From Mycobacterium colombiense (lineage in GTDB: Bacteria > Actinomycetota > Actinomycetes > Mycobacteriales > Mycobacteriaceae), in NCBI RefSeq assembly GCF_001665835.1, contig NZ_LZSX01000088.1, forward strand, positions 1 to 64,000: a stretch of 64,000 bases of DNA. Direction: 5' to 3'. The notes under the pieces were generated by a model. It was not told where the DNA came from. It worked only from the letters and a program-made list of their open reading frames with translations, and made no database searches. The translations under genes and the position numbers were made by a program. This document shows, piece after piece, positions 41,277 through 49,503 of this stretch. The number at the start of each line of letters is the position of its first letter. Position 1 is the stretch's first letter.

Positions 41277-42080
41277 CTAGCCTTCGCCGGGTCCAGCCTG
41301 CCCGTCCGCGGCGTGATGGCCGTCGGTGCTGGGCGGGGCCAGGGTCTGCAACCACGTGTCGACATCGGGGCCGACGACTATCGCCTGACCCGAAGCCAGC
41401 AGTGCTCCCGCGCCCAGCGCGGCGACCGCGGGTTCTACGGTTCGCACTTCTCGGCTATCACCTTGCTGGGCAAGCAGTTTGGATGTCAGGTCCGGTAGCC
41501 GGATGGCATCCGGGCCGGTAATGGTGCGTGGCGAGTGCGTCTGTCCCAGGGCTGACTCGACCAACACGTCGGCGACGGTGTCGGCGGCAATGGGCTGAAT
41601 CAGCCAGTCCTCGACGATCACCTCGTTGACATTGCAGGTCACCGCATCGTGGTTGGTCGCGAATTCGTACCACTGCGTCGACTTGACGATCGTCGCCGGT
41701 ACCGGACCGTCGAGCAGGATTTCCTTGGCCTCCCGCTTGGCCTCGTAATAGGGGAAGCCGTCGAATACCGGGTCTTCGATGCCCGCCATCGTCAACACCA
41801 CCAGGCGCTGCACTTCTTGCCGGGCGCACGCGCCCATGATGTTGCGCGAAGCGGTGGCGAGCGTCTGGGTGATGTCGGACCGCCCATCGGGCGGCACCGG
41901 ATTGGATACATCGATGACGACGTCGACGCCCTTGAGCGCTTGCCAAAGGTCCCGCCCGTTGAACAGGTCGACGCCGTGCTCACGCGAGATCTCTACCACC
42001 GTGACGTCGCGCGATTTCAGCCTGGCCACGACGCGAGATCCGGCCGTTCCGGTCGCCCCAATGACGGCGATGGTGGTCAA
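41277..42080 (-). CDS. NmrA-like atypical SDR (NAD(P)-binding protein)
   Basis: 267 aa. N-terminal dinucleotide motif IGATGTAGSRV (8-18), then an NmrA/HSCARG-like fold (VVDVSNP-type strand, LVVLTMAGIEDP) without the YxxxK pair of classical SDRs. Such proteins sense or use NAD(P)H; some act as quinone or azo reductases, others as redox regulators. A SigF-like promoter lies 33 bases upstream. The C-terminal tail is Gly/Asp-rich and close to the end of the transporter relic. Confidence 0.8.
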   Translation of the reverse strand: MTTIAVIGATGTAGSRVVARLKSRDVTVVEISREHGVDLFNGRDLWQALKGVDVVIDVSNPVPPDGRSDITQTLATASRNIMGACARQEVQRLVVLTMAGIEDPVFDGFPYYEAKREAKEILLDGPVPATIVKSTQWYEFATNHDAVTCNVNEVIVEDWLIQPIAADTVADVLVESALGQTHSPRTITGPDAIRLPDLTSKLLAQQGDSREVRTVEPAVAALGAGALLASGQAIVVGPDVDTWLQTLAPPSTDGHHAADGQAGPGEG

Positions 42081-42113
42081 TTGCTCTCCCCCCTTCCATG
42101 CCGCCGCCTAGTT

Positions 42114-42138
42114 TTACCCAGTAAAGCCTCGTTCAAAC
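42114..42138 (-). promoter_or_regulatory. SigF-like promoter for the NmrA-like gene
   Basis: On the minus strand GTTT-N15-GGGTAA: full -35, 5 of 6 in the -10, 33 bases before ATG 42080. Confidence 0.55.
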
Positions 42139-42241
42139 TGATTGATCGCCTGGTTGATACGTGAGCTCGGACGGCAACCGCCGCGGACGTGATCGCGCGC
42201 ACGTCCACCCCCGGTGTCCAGGCGTAACGCGGACCCGGGGC

Positions 42242-42266
42242 GTTTGACGGGCCGCCCGGTGGGAAC
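42242..42266 (+). promoter_or_regulatory. SigF-like promoter for the CsbD-like gene
   Basis: GTTT-N15-GGGAAC: full -35, 4 of 6 in the -10, 55 bases before ATG 42322. It is divergent from the NmrA-like promoter. Confidence 0.45.
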
Positions 42267-42321
42267 GCCCTAGGTGCCATCGAGCGCAAGCTCAGTAACC
42301 ACCGAGAGGGAGGTCGAACCC

Positions 42322-42558
42322 ATGGGGGATGACAAGAGCGGGCCGGAAGAAGCGGTCAAGGGCGCCGTCGAAGGCGTGAAGGGAAAGGCCAAAGAGGTCG
42401 GCGGGGCCGTGCTCGGCCGCGACGACCTGAGCCGAGAGGGCCAGGCCCAGCAGGACAAAGCCGACGCCCAACGCGATGCGGGCAAGAAGGAAGCCGAAGC
42501 CGAGTCGGCGCGGGCAGGTGCTGACGCGGCCGAAGAGCGCCAGAAGAAGAACCAGTAG
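42322..42558 (+). CDS. CsbD-like / microaggregate-binding-protein-1-like small protein
   Basis: 78 aa, highly charged and Ala/Lys/Glu rich, without hydrophobic core: EAVKGAVEGVKGKAKEVGGA and LSREGQAQQDKADAQRDAGK. This matches the CsbD-like family, a general-stress marker controlled by SigB in Bacillus, and the related mycobacterial Mbp1. It is probably intrinsically disordered or helical on binding; function unknown. ATG follows GGGAGGTCG. Strong terminator right after; SigF-like promoter upstream. Confidence 0.82.
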   Translation: MGDDKSGPEEAVKGAVEGVKGKAKEVGGAVLGRDDLSREGQAQQDKADAQRDAGKKEAEAESARAGADAAEERQKKNQ

Positions 42559-42567
42559 GCCACCCGC

Positions 42568-42605
42568 AAAGGGGCCCGGTCCGGTTGTATGGGCCGGGCC
42601 CCTTT
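42568..42605 (+). terminator. strong intrinsic terminator after the CsbD-like gene
   Basis: AAAGGGGCCCGGTCC-N8-GGGCCGGGCCCCTTT: a 15-bp stem with one G-U pair, 10 bases after the stop. Confidence 0.9.
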
Positions 42606-42727
42606 CGCGCGTAGGGTTTTCCGACGGCGTTGATCGCCGATCGATGGTTTCAAGCCGCTCTACCGGGTAATCCACGGCTTGGGTCGCCTTTCGGCATGGG
42701 GCGCGCGGCGGATGAGCGAGGTGGAAG

Positions 42728-43012
42728 ATGGGCCTGCGAGATCGGGTATTCAGCGTGGTCGCTTTTCTGCGAGCCGGCTACCCCAGCCATGCACCCGAGG
42801 TGGGCTATGCACCGCTGCTGGCGCTGTTGCCGCGGCGAGTTTCCGAGGACGAAATCATCGCCATCGCCAAACGGCTCCTCGCGCCGCGCCGGCACGCCAT
42901 CGACAACGCCGACGTCGGCGTGGAGATCATCGGCATCACCGACGAGATGCCTTCCGCCGACGACATCGAACGTGTTCTGGTCGCGGTGCAAGCGGCCCGC
43001 CACGACGGCTGA
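42728..43012 (+). CDS. DUF3349 domain protein
   Basis: 94 aa. Matches DUF3349, a mycobacterial family of small helical proteins: VVAFLRAGYPSHAPEVGYAP, LLALLPRRVSEDEI and ITDEMPSADDIERVL are its signature. Structures show a winged-helix-like bundle, but no function is known. ATG at 42728 follows GGTGGAAG. A SigF-like element (GTTT-N14-GGGTAA at 42647-42670) has one base too few in the spacer to count. It converges with the EEP gene. Confidence 0.87.
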   Translation: MGLRDRVFSVVAFLRAGYPSHAPEVGYAPLLALLPRRVSEDEIIAIAKRLLAPRRHAIDNADVGVEIIGITDEMPSADDIERVLVAVQAARHDG

Positions 43013-43016
43013 ACCC

Positions 43017-43781
43017 TCAGACCCGCTGCAGCTCCACCAGCAGCGGACGGTGGTCGGAAATGGTCATGAGATCGGATTCCACGGGGCCGCCGCGCAGCCG
43101 GTGATCGTCGGTCAGGATGTGGTCGAGCTGGCGGTTGGGCAGGTCCGCGGGAAACGTCTGCGCGGCCGCCAGCGCCCGCATCCCCGACCAGTGGCGCACG
43201 GTCTTCGGGGTCATGTTCAGGTCCCCGGTCAACAGCCGCGGTCCCGGGAAGCCGCGCAGGTCGTGAATCAGGCGACGCAGCTGGCGCCGGTTCCAGCCCG
43301 GGACGAACGACAAATGCGTATTGGCCACCGTGAGCGCGCCCAACGGCGTACGCAATTGCGCGATGACCGCCGCCCGCGGCTCCTCGTCGACGACCATGAC
43401 CCGGTTGGGTCCAGGCAGGTACATCGGAAAGCGCATCGGGATGCGGGGTAACCGCACCACCTGCCAACTGTCCACCGGATATCGGGACAGCAGCGCGATT
43501 CCATACGCGGCGGTGCCGGGTTGCTCGCGGCCGGTCGCGGCCATCCACGTTGCCCCGGGCGTGCCCGAAATGGCCGCCACGAACCGGTGTTCCACCGCGC
43601 CCATGGCTTCGGCCGCCGCGGCGGTCAGGTCCGCGCGCTCGGAGCGGGGCTGATCACAGTCGACCTCTTGCAAGCTGAGCACGTCCGGGTCAAGGCGTTG
43701 CACGCAGTCACGCAGCCGCTGCACGACGACACCGTCACCGACGGTGCGCCCATGCAAGATGTTGAACGTCGCGACACGCAT
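43017..43781 (-). CDS. endonuclease/exonuclease/phosphatase (EEP) family protein
   Basis: 254 aa. EEP fold with the metal and catalytic set: TFNILHG (start), LQEVD, NTHLSF, TGDLNMTP and the terminal SDHRPL His. The family includes nucleases, sphingomyelinases and phosphatases; the closest look is the stand-alone metal-dependent phosphodiesterase type without signal peptide. It is the last gene of the GT2/ACAD/PIG-L group, 121 bases after PIG-L, and may act on the same molecule. ATG 43781 chosen at the conserved MRVATFN. Confidence 0.85.
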   Translation of the reverse strand: MRVATFNILHGRTVGDGVVVQRLRDCVQRLDPDVLSLQEVDCDQPRSERADLTAAAAEAMGAVEHRFVAAISGTPGATWMAATGREQPGTAAYGIALLSRYPVDSWQVVRLPRIPMRFPMYLPGPNRVMVVDEEPRAAVIAQLRTPLGALTVANTHLSFVPGWNRRQLRRLIHDLRGFPGPRLLTGDLNMTPKTVRHWSGMRALAAAQTFPADLPNRQLDHILTDDHRLRGGPVESDLMTISDHRPLLVELQRV

Positions 43782-43902
43782 AGGTTGTCGCCTACCCACT
43801 TTCCCCCTCGTGCAGTCACCGGGGTGTTCCCGCCACAGGCTCAGTGGGCTACGCAAGCCGAGCGGGTAGGCCTCCCAGCGGGCTCGGCCGGTCTCGGTGC
43901 AA

Positions 43903-44676
43903 TCACCGAAATACGACTTCGCCCACCGCAAGCAGCCGTGGTAGCACGAAGCCCGGCAAATTGGGTGCGGTTCCGGCGCCACCGCGCTCGAACTGGCTTC
44001 GATAGCATTGCGCGGCACGGCGTTTGCGCTCCATTGCCCATCGGGAAGTGGGCACCGCGTAGGCCCGTTCCCACGGGACGGCGTCATCGCCCGGAAATGC
44101 CCAGTGCCACATCCACACCGGATATTCCAACAACGTCGACCCGGTAAGGGCGCAGGCGGCCGAGGCCGCGCGCCCCACGGCTTCGTGATCGGGATGACCG
44201 TCGCCCCGCCACGTCGCGGCACACCAGGTTGTTGGGCCGGTGTCGTCGAGAATCGCGGTCAGCATCTCGGTGAGCCTGTCCTCATGCCTGGTCAGCTCGC
44301 CGTCGGGCAAGCCCAGCGGCACTGGCGGAGGGATGTTCAAAAGGTTTGTTGCTCTGCGCAATTCGTAACGACGTATGGTCTCCATGCGAAGCCGCTCGGA
44401 TGCCGACGTACCGGGCCTGGCGGCTCCACCATCGCTGACGCAGACCACTCGAACGGGAACTCCGGCGGCCGCCAACTGGGTGATCATCGCACCCACGCCG
44501 AGGGTTTCGTCATCGGGGTGTGCGGCCAGCACGATCAACTGCTCGCACGCCTTCAGATCCAGTGCAGGCAGCGGGCGCTCCTCGAAACTGGCCAGCCACA
44601 GCGGCGCTGGCGTGCCGCCGTGGGTTAGCGGCTTGGCCGCAAACCGCGTGCAGTTGCCCGCCGGCACCGTTTTCAT
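43903..44676 (-). CDS. PIG-L/LmbE family zinc deacetylase
   Basis: 257 aa. Zinc motif AAHPDDETLG (51-60), second metal/His motif HPDHEAVG, and the Rossmann-like fold of LmbE proteins such as MshB and Mca. These remove acetyl or acyl groups from sugar N-atoms. It has about 40 residues before the domain and lies in an operon with a GT2 enzyme and an acyl-CoA dehydrogenase; its start overlaps the stop of the latter by 4 bases. It is not close to MshB or Mca in context. Substrate unknown. Confidence 0.85.
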   Translation of the reverse strand: MKTVPAGNCTRFAAKPLTHGGTPAPLWLASFEERPLPALDLKACEQLIVLAAHPDDETLGVGAMITQLAAAGVPVRVVCVSDGGAARPGTSASERLRMETIRRYELRRATNLLNIPPPVPLGLPDGELTRHEDRLTEMLTAILDDTGPTTWCAATWRGDGHPDHEAVGRAASAACALTGSTLLEYPVWMWHWAFPGDDAVPWERAYAVPTSRWAMERKRRAAQCYRSQFERGGAGTAPNLPGFVLPRLLAVGEVVFR

Positions 44677-45632
44677 GGTGCGCGCATCCCCTGCTGACCC
44701 GCCAGCCGTCCGAGTTCGGCCAGATCCCGCTCGGCGTGGCTCTGCCGGATGTAGATGCTCAGGTCGGCGACCCGCTGCGCGTGCCGGCCATCCTGGCACA
44801 GCGGCCCGGGGCCCAACGCGCGCCCGGTGCGGGTGATGGCTTCGTCGACGGCGTGTTCCACCACGGTGCGGACTCGACGGGCAAGAAGCTGCGCGGTGCC
44901 CGCCCGGTCGAACGGATCATCATCGATCTGACTCGCGGCCGCGGCCAGGATCGCGTCACTGGCGGCGAGCGCGGCGTCCACTGCGCCAAGATGCGCCAGG
45001 GAGTATGCGTCGGCCGACCGGCTTGCGGCGCACCGGTATAACGGGTCGGCGACCCTCCGCGCGCCACCCAACCAACAGGCGGCCACACCGATTGCGCCGT
45101 GCCAGAACCCGGGCCGATTCAGATAGGCGTCGGGGTCGCCCACCGCCACGGCTTGAGCATTGGTGAACTGGACCGGCCTGGTATCACTGCCCGCCATCCC
45201 GGCGTTCCACCATGTACTGGGCAATGCCTTGACGGTTGGATCGGTCGCGGAGACCGCGAACAGGCCGCGTGTTCCGTCGTCAAGCCGCGCCGTTACCAGC
45301 GCGTGGGTGCAGAACCCCGCACCCGCACACCACACTTTGGTGCCGTTCAGCGTGAACGCGCCATCGTTATCGGTCGCCGTCAACGTGGCGTCGGGTGCTT
45401 CGGCCGCCCATACACCCCACAGCTCACCCGGTTCTGGCGGCTTACCACCCAGTTCGTTGAGTATCGCGACCGCATCGACATGGGCTTCGGCGATCCGGGC
45501 CGCCACGATGTTCTCCTCGGCCAGCCGCGCCAAACGCTGCCAGCGTTCCATCGTGCGCCCCGATGCCGGGAAGGGCAACTCGAGTCGTCCGGAATCCAGC
45601 CAGTGCTCAACCAAACCTGCTGTCACGCGCAA
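44673..45632 (-). CDS. short acyl-CoA dehydrogenase-like flavoprotein
   Basis: 319 aa, shorter than the usual ~380-400. It has the middle beta domain (VWAAEAPDATLTATDNDGAF, LNGTKVWCAGAGFCTHALV) and a C-terminal helical domain (LAHLGAVDAALAASDAI, QDGRHAQRVADLSIYIRQSH) but a reduced N-terminal helical domain. The catalytic Glu of classic ACADs is not evident, so it may be a divergent oxidase. It overlaps the GT2 gene by 10 bases and PIG-L by 4, so all three are co-translated. Actinobacteria and proteobacteria share this gene set with a methyltransferase, which is missing here. Confidence 0.8.
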   Translation of the reverse strand: MRVTAGLVEHWLDSGRLELPFPASGRTMERWQRLARLAEENIVAARIAEAHVDAVAILNELGGKPPEPGELWGVWAAEAPDATLTATDNDGAFTLNGTKVWCAGAGFCTHALVTARLDDGTRGLFAVSATDPTVKALPSTWWNAGMAGSDTRPVQFTNAQAVAVGDPDAYLNRPGFWHGAIGVAACWLGGARRVADPLYRCAASRSADAYSLAHLGAVDAALAASDAILAAAASQIDDDPFDRAGTAQLLARRVRTVVEHAVDEAITRTGRALGPGPLCQDGRHAQRVADLSIYIRQSHAERDLAELGRLAGQQGMRAP

Positions 45633-46294
45633 TCACCCGCCGCCGTTCTCCCCAATTGCGTGAGGTAGTCGGCGAATCCGTAAGGGGCCCGGGCCTGGAT
45701 TCGCTTCGATGTGATCACCGACAAGTCGGTGTCTGGATGTATGTGGTAGCCGGCGGCTTGGAACCGCTCGACCAGGTCGGCCTTTTCGCCAGTTGCCAAG
45801 GTGCGAAAGCCGCCAACGTGCCAATATGCGCTCGCGCTGAATCCCATCTCGCCGTCGATTACCTCTTGCCGGCTTTGCCGGGCGCGGGCGCCCGCTTCGT
45901 AGCACCGCGTGACGCCGACGACCATGTCCGCGCTGGACCGCAGCTGTTCAAGCAGCCAGCCCGGATCCACCCGGCTGTCGGCGTCGGTGGTGGCAAACCA
46001 GCTTCTGGCGCCGTCCCGCAATAGCGATCGGGCGTAACCGAAGCCGACTGCGCGGGCGGTCCCGACGTTGTGCACGTCCACGCTGATGAAGTGAACGTCG
46101 GGTCCATACTCGCCGGCCAGCTCCTCACTGCCGTCGTCGCAGCCGTCCAGCACCACCACGATCGTGACCGCAATCGGCGCACACAGCGCGGCGGTCAGCA
46201 CCGCGCTCAGGCAGGCCGGCAGCTTTGCCCGCTCGTTGTGGGCGGGGATCACTACGGCGGCAGCGTCATAGGCGCATGGCACGGCGGTTGACAT
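45623..46294 (-). CDS. family 2 glycosyltransferase
   Basis: 223 aa GT-A fold. Start motif VVIPAHNERAKLPACLSA, acidic VVVLDGCDDGS, the DxD metal site in ATTDADSRV, and MGFSASAYWHVGGF. It would transfer a sugar from a nucleotide donor to an unknown acceptor on the cytosolic side. First gene of the GT2-ACAD-PIG-L-EEP run. ATG 46294 is chosen; an ATG 18 bases upstream is possible. No SigF promoter is seen on this strand. Confidence 0.85.
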   Translation of the reverse strand: MSTAVPCAYDAAAVVIPAHNERAKLPACLSAVLTAALCAPIAVTIVVVLDGCDDGSEELAGEYGPDVHFISVDVHNVGTARAVGFGYARSLLRDGARSWFATTDADSRVDPGWLLEQLRSSADMVVGVTRCYEAGARARQSRQEVIDGEMGFSASAYWHVGGFRTLATGEKADLVERFQAAGYHIHPDTDLSVITSKRIQARAPYGFADYLTQLGRTAAGDCA

Positions 46295-46347
46295 AACCCC
46301 AAGATTTCCCAACTACCCACAAGTTAAACAGCTTTGCCACCGTTGCA

Positions 46348-46373
46348 GGTTGCTTCCACCGCAGGCCGGGTAT
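46348..46373 (+). promoter_or_regulatory. SigF-like promoter for the nucleotidyltransferase
   Basis: GGTT-N16-GGGTAT: 3 of 4 in the -35, full -10, 12 bases before ATG 46386, so nearly leaderless like glgX. Confidence 0.5.
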
Positions 46374-46385
46374 GTCCTATGCACC

Positions 46386-46961
46386 ATGGCAACCACCGAC
46401 GCCCACCCCGACGCACCCGGGTGCGACACGCGGTTGCGGGACGCGCTGCGTGGGGCGGCGTCGGCGCTCAAGGAAAACGGGCCGCGCTTCGCCTTAGCCG
46501 GCAGTTACGCGTTATGGGCTTACGGGGCACCGGAACCCAGCCACGACGTGGACCTGGTGGTGGCGGAGTCCGATGTGGAGGCGGCCGTCGCGACGCTGGG
46601 GAACGCCGGGTTCGTCATCGAGCGCCCGCCGGAGGATTGGCTCTTCAAGGCCCGCACCGCCGACACGCTCGTCGACGTACTGCACCGGCTCAACGGGGTA
46701 CCGGTCGATGCGGGCACGCTGGACCGCGCGGAGCAGCAGGACGTGCTGGCCATCGGCATGCCGGTGCTGCCGCCGACCATGGTGCTCATGCAACAGTTGC
46801 GGGCGTTGAACGAGCACCACTGCGACTTCGCCAAGTTGCTGCCCGCGGTGCGCGCGGTGCGCGAACAACTCGACTGGGAGACCCTCAGGGCGCTGACCGC
46901 CGACAACGATTACGCAGTCGCGTTCCTGGTGCTGGCTGACCGACTCGGCCTCAGCGGCTAG
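46386..46961 (+). CDS. nucleotidyltransferase-fold protein
   Basis: 191 aa. Pol-beta-type core AGSYALWAYG (Gly-Ser at 39-40) and HDVDLVV (Asp54, Asp56), the metal-binding pair of minimal nucleotidyltransferases, followed by a helical half. Relatives include AbiEii/MNT-like toxins and aminoglycoside nucleotidyltransferases; no antitoxin-like partner (HEPN or AbiEi) is next to it. ATG at 46386, with a SigF-like promoter just before it. Its stop overlaps the convergent gene's stop by 4 bases. Confidence 0.75.
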   Translation: MATTDAHPDAPGCDTRLRDALRGAASALKENGPRFALAGSYALWAYGAPEPSHDVDLVVAESDVEAAVATLGNAGFVIERPPEDWLFKARTADTLVDVLHRLNGVPVDAGTLDRAEQQDVLAIGMPVLPPTMVLMQQLRALNEHHCDFAKLLPAVRAVREQLDWETLRALTADNDYAVAFLVLADRLGLSG

Positions 46962-47215
46962 TGGTTACGTAGTTTGGCCACCAGCTTGTCTTTGGTCAGG
47001 CTCGAATAGCCCGACATGCCAAGCTCTTTGGCGCGCTTCTTGAGTTCCGGCACCGTCCAGTCCTGGTAAGACCCGGATTTGCCGCCCCTGCGGGAGACCT
47101 TCGACTTACCCTGGCCGGCGGATGCGTTCGAAATCCGCGCGGCCTTTTCCTTGGAGTCGCCCTTCTTGCGTAGATCCTGATACAGCTTTTCGTTCTTGAT
47201 CGACGAACGCGGCAT
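46958..47215 (-). CDS. small basic protein with Rho N-terminal-like (SAP-type) motif
   Basis: 85 aa, rich in Lys/Ser. The C-terminal 35 residues, WTVPELKKRAKELGMSGYSS and LTKDKLVAKLRNH, match the Rho N-terminal helix-extension-helix fold that binds nucleic acid; the front half (KNEKLYQDLRKKGDSKEKAA, RISNASAGQGKSKVSRRGGK) is flexible. Similar small proteins are common in stress loci of actinobacteria and resemble plant LEA-like disordered proteins in composition. ATG 47215 is eight bases from AGGAGG; the ATG at 47221 is too close. A SigF-like promoter is directly upstream. Confidence 0.82.
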   Translation of the reverse strand: MPRSSIKNEKLYQDLRKKGDSKEKAARISNASAGQGKSKVSRRGGKSGSYQDWTVPELKKRAKELGMSGYSSLTKDKLVAKLRNH

Positions 47216-47252
47216 GTTCATTCCTCCTGTCTCAATGGCGCTAAATTTCCGA

Positions 47253-47278
47253 ATGCCCGCCTCGGGCGCATAGAAAAC
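47253..47278 (-). promoter_or_regulatory. SigF-like promoter for the Rho-N-like gene
   Basis: On the minus strand GTTT-N16-GGGCAT: full -35, 5 of 6 in the -10, 37 bases before ATG 47215. Confidence 0.6.
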
Positions 47279-47285
47279 CCACGAC

Positions 47286-49388
47286 CTAGGCGGGAACCGG
47301 GTCTGTGCGCCGCTCCCAGCAACGGTGGCGGGCGAGAGCGGCGGCGAATTCCTCGACGAAGCGCTCCGGCAACTCGTCGGCCGCGGCCGTAGTGGTGATG
47401 ACGGACTGATCGTTGAGCACGTCGGTGTCCTCGGCCAGGCGGTTGGTGATGCCGGCCGTGCGCAGCAGGTCAACGCCCGCCCCGTAGGCACCGATCGGCT
47501 TCAGGTGCTTGTAGGCCTCGGTAACGAAGTGCACGGCGTAGCCGTCCTTGGACAGGGTCGACACGGACCGGGGTCCGCACGCGACCACGACCGCGTCGTA
47601 CAGCACCGAGGCCATCGTCGTGAACGATCGGTCCACGGGTAGCTCGCCACCCGACCCGCCCGCCAACGTGCCGCCCGCGACCGGTGCCAACACCTCGACC
47701 ATCGCACCGCGCTCACCCATCTGCTCGATGAAGCGCTGCGTTCCCACCACGTCGACACCGTCGGCGGCCAGGACCGCGATCTTGCGCGAGACGATGGTGT
47801 CACTGACACCGATCTGGGACAGCGCGGGCGACGCGGCGACCCCGTCGTCCACCGGCTGCTCGGGTGGTTCGGGCAGCCCCAGCTTGGCCGCCACCTGGGC
47901 GGCCAGCCCGCCGTCCACCCGCGCGAGTTGTTCCACTACGGCCGAACGGATCTCGGGCACTTCGACCTTGCCGAGCTCGAAGGCGAACGCAGCGACGATG
48001 TGTTCGGCTTCGACCGGCGACATGCTCTGCCAGAACATTCGCGCCTGACTGTAGTGATTCTCAAATGACTTGGCACGCTTGCGCATTGCCTGCCCATCCA
48101 GCTGCTCCGTGTAGTGGCGGAACACATTCTCGTCGGCCAGTGCCGGACAGCCGCCGCCGATGCTGTTCTTGAAATAGCTTGAGCGGCCCTGCGGTATCGT
48201 GTGCTGTCCGAAGCCGTCGTGCTGATTGGTCCGAACCTCGGCCACCGGTCGGTTGATCGGCAATTGAGCAAAGTTGGGACCTCCCAAGCGGATCAGTTGG
48301 GTGTCCAGATAGGAGAAGTTGCGGAACTGCAGCAGCGGATCGTTTGTGAAATCGATGCCGGGAACCACGTTCGCCGTGTGGAACGCCACCTGTTCGGTTT
48401 CGGCGAAGAAGTTGTCCGGGTTGCGGTTTAACACCATCTTGCCGACGGGACGGACCGGAACCTGTTCCTCGGGAATGATCTTCGTCGCGTCGAGCAGATC
48501 GAAATCGAACTTGAACTCGTCCGCCTCGGCGACAAGCTGCACGCCGAGTTCCCACTCCGGATATTGGCCCGACTCGATGGCCTCCCACAGATCGCGGCGG
48601 TTGTAGTCGGGGTCTTTGCCCGCGATCTTCTGGCACTCGTCCCAGATCAGCGAATGAACACCGAGCCGTGGCTTCCAGTGGAACTTTACGAAAGTTCCAT
48701 CGCCGTCTCTGTTTACCAATCGAAAGGTGTGCACGCCGAAGCCCTGCATCATGCGGTAGCTGCGTGGCAACGCCCGGTCGGACATCAGCCACATGATGGT
48801 GTGCAGGGTCTCGGGCTGCAGCGACACGAAGTCCCACAGCGTGTCGTGAGCCGACTGCGCCTGCGGAATCTCGTTGTGCGGCTCCGGTTTTACCGCGTGC
48901 ACGAAGTCGGGGAACTTGATGCCGTCCTGGATGAAGAACACCGGGAAGTTGTTGCCCACCAAGTCGTAATTGCCTTGTTCGGTGTAGAACTTGGTGGCAA
49001 AGCCGCGCACATCGCGGACCGTGTCGGCCGATCCGCGCGATCCGGCCACGGTGGAGAACCGGACGAACACCGGGGTCTGGACGCCCGGGCTGGTCAGGAA
49101 TTTCGCCGCGGTGTAGCTCGCCAGCCAATCGTCATACGGCTCGAAATATCCGTAGGCACCGGCTCCGCGCGCGTGCACCACGCGCTCCGGGATGCGTTCG
49201 TGGTCGAAGTGGGTGATCTTCTCCCGTGCGTGAAAGTCTTCCAGGAGCGTCGGGCCCCGCTCGCCGACGGTCAGCGAATCGTCGGTGGCCTCGACACGGA
49301 CGCCCTGCTGGGTGGTCAGGTATCCGGTGTCGCGACGGAACCGGGCCGGCTCCAGATCGCGTTGTTTGGGATTCTGCTCGTTGGCCAT
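47286..49388 (-). CDS. katE: large-subunit catalase HPII (KatE type)
   Basis: 700 aa clade-2 catalase. The core (FHAREKITHFDHERIPERVV with the distal His of VVHARGAGAYG, NNFPVFFIQDGIKFPDFVHA, RLGVHSLIWDECQ) is followed by the heme-proximal segment FSYLDTQLIRLGGPNF. The last ~150 residues form a DJ-1/PfpI-like domain (KIAVLAADGVDVVGTQRFIE) typical of HPII. It converts H2O2 to water and oxygen in the cytosol. M. tuberculosis uses KatG only, so KatE marks non-tuberculous lineages. ATG 49388 follows AAAGGAGG; a SigF-like promoter lies upstream. Confidence 0.93.
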   Translation of the reverse strand: MANEQNPKQRDLEPARFRRDTGYLTTQQGVRVEATDDSLTVGERGPTLLEDFHAREKITHFDHERIPERVVHARGAGAYGYFEPYDDWLASYTAAKFLTSPGVQTPVFVRFSTVAGSRGSADTVRDVRGFATKFYTEQGNYDLVGNNFPVFFIQDGIKFPDFVHAVKPEPHNEIPQAQSAHDTLWDFVSLQPETLHTIMWLMSDRALPRSYRMMQGFGVHTFRLVNRDGDGTFVKFHWKPRLGVHSLIWDECQKIAGKDPDYNRRDLWEAIESGQYPEWELGVQLVAEADEFKFDFDLLDATKIIPEEQVPVRPVGKMVLNRNPDNFFAETEQVAFHTANVVPGIDFTNDPLLQFRNFSYLDTQLIRLGGPNFAQLPINRPVAEVRTNQHDGFGQHTIPQGRSSYFKNSIGGGCPALADENVFRHYTEQLDGQAMRKRAKSFENHYSQARMFWQSMSPVEAEHIVAAFAFELGKVEVPEIRSAVVEQLARVDGGLAAQVAAKLGLPEPPEQPVDDGVAASPALSQIGVSDTIVSRKIAVLAADGVDVVGTQRFIEQMGERGAMVEVLAPVAGGTLAGGSGGELPVDRSFTTMASVLYDAVVVACGPRSVSTLSKDGYAVHFVTEAYKHLKPIGAYGAGVDLLRTAGITNRLAEDTDVLNDQSVITTTAAADELPERFVEEFAAALARHRCWERRTDPVPA

Positions 49389-49415
49389 GGCTCGCCTCCT
49401 TTCAACGAAAGGGGA

Positions 49416-49440
49416 GTACCACCGGCCAATCGGTGCAAAC
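49416..49440 (-). promoter_or_regulatory. SigF-like promoter for katE
   Basis: On the minus strand GTTT-N15-TGGTAC: full -35, 4 of 6 in the -10, 27 bases before ATG 49388. Confidence 0.45.
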
Positions 49441-49472
49441 GGCACTAGCGCCCAACTATTCAGTGGCCTCCG

Positions 49473-49497
49473 GATTGCCTACCATCTATAGGGGTAG
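49473..49497 (+). promoter_or_regulatory. SigF-like promoter for the CheB-STAS-CheR operon
   Basis: GATT-N15-GGGTAG: 3 of 4 in the -35, 5 of 6 in the -10. The -10 ends 6 bases before GTG 49504, so transcription may begin at the start codon. Divergent from the katE promoter. Confidence 0.45.
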
Positions 49498-49503
49498 TCG
49501 AAA

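Noticed and set aside
42647..42670. SigF-like promoter before the DUF3349 gene
   Set aside because: Spacer is 14 bases, one less than the accepted range; kept only as a remark.
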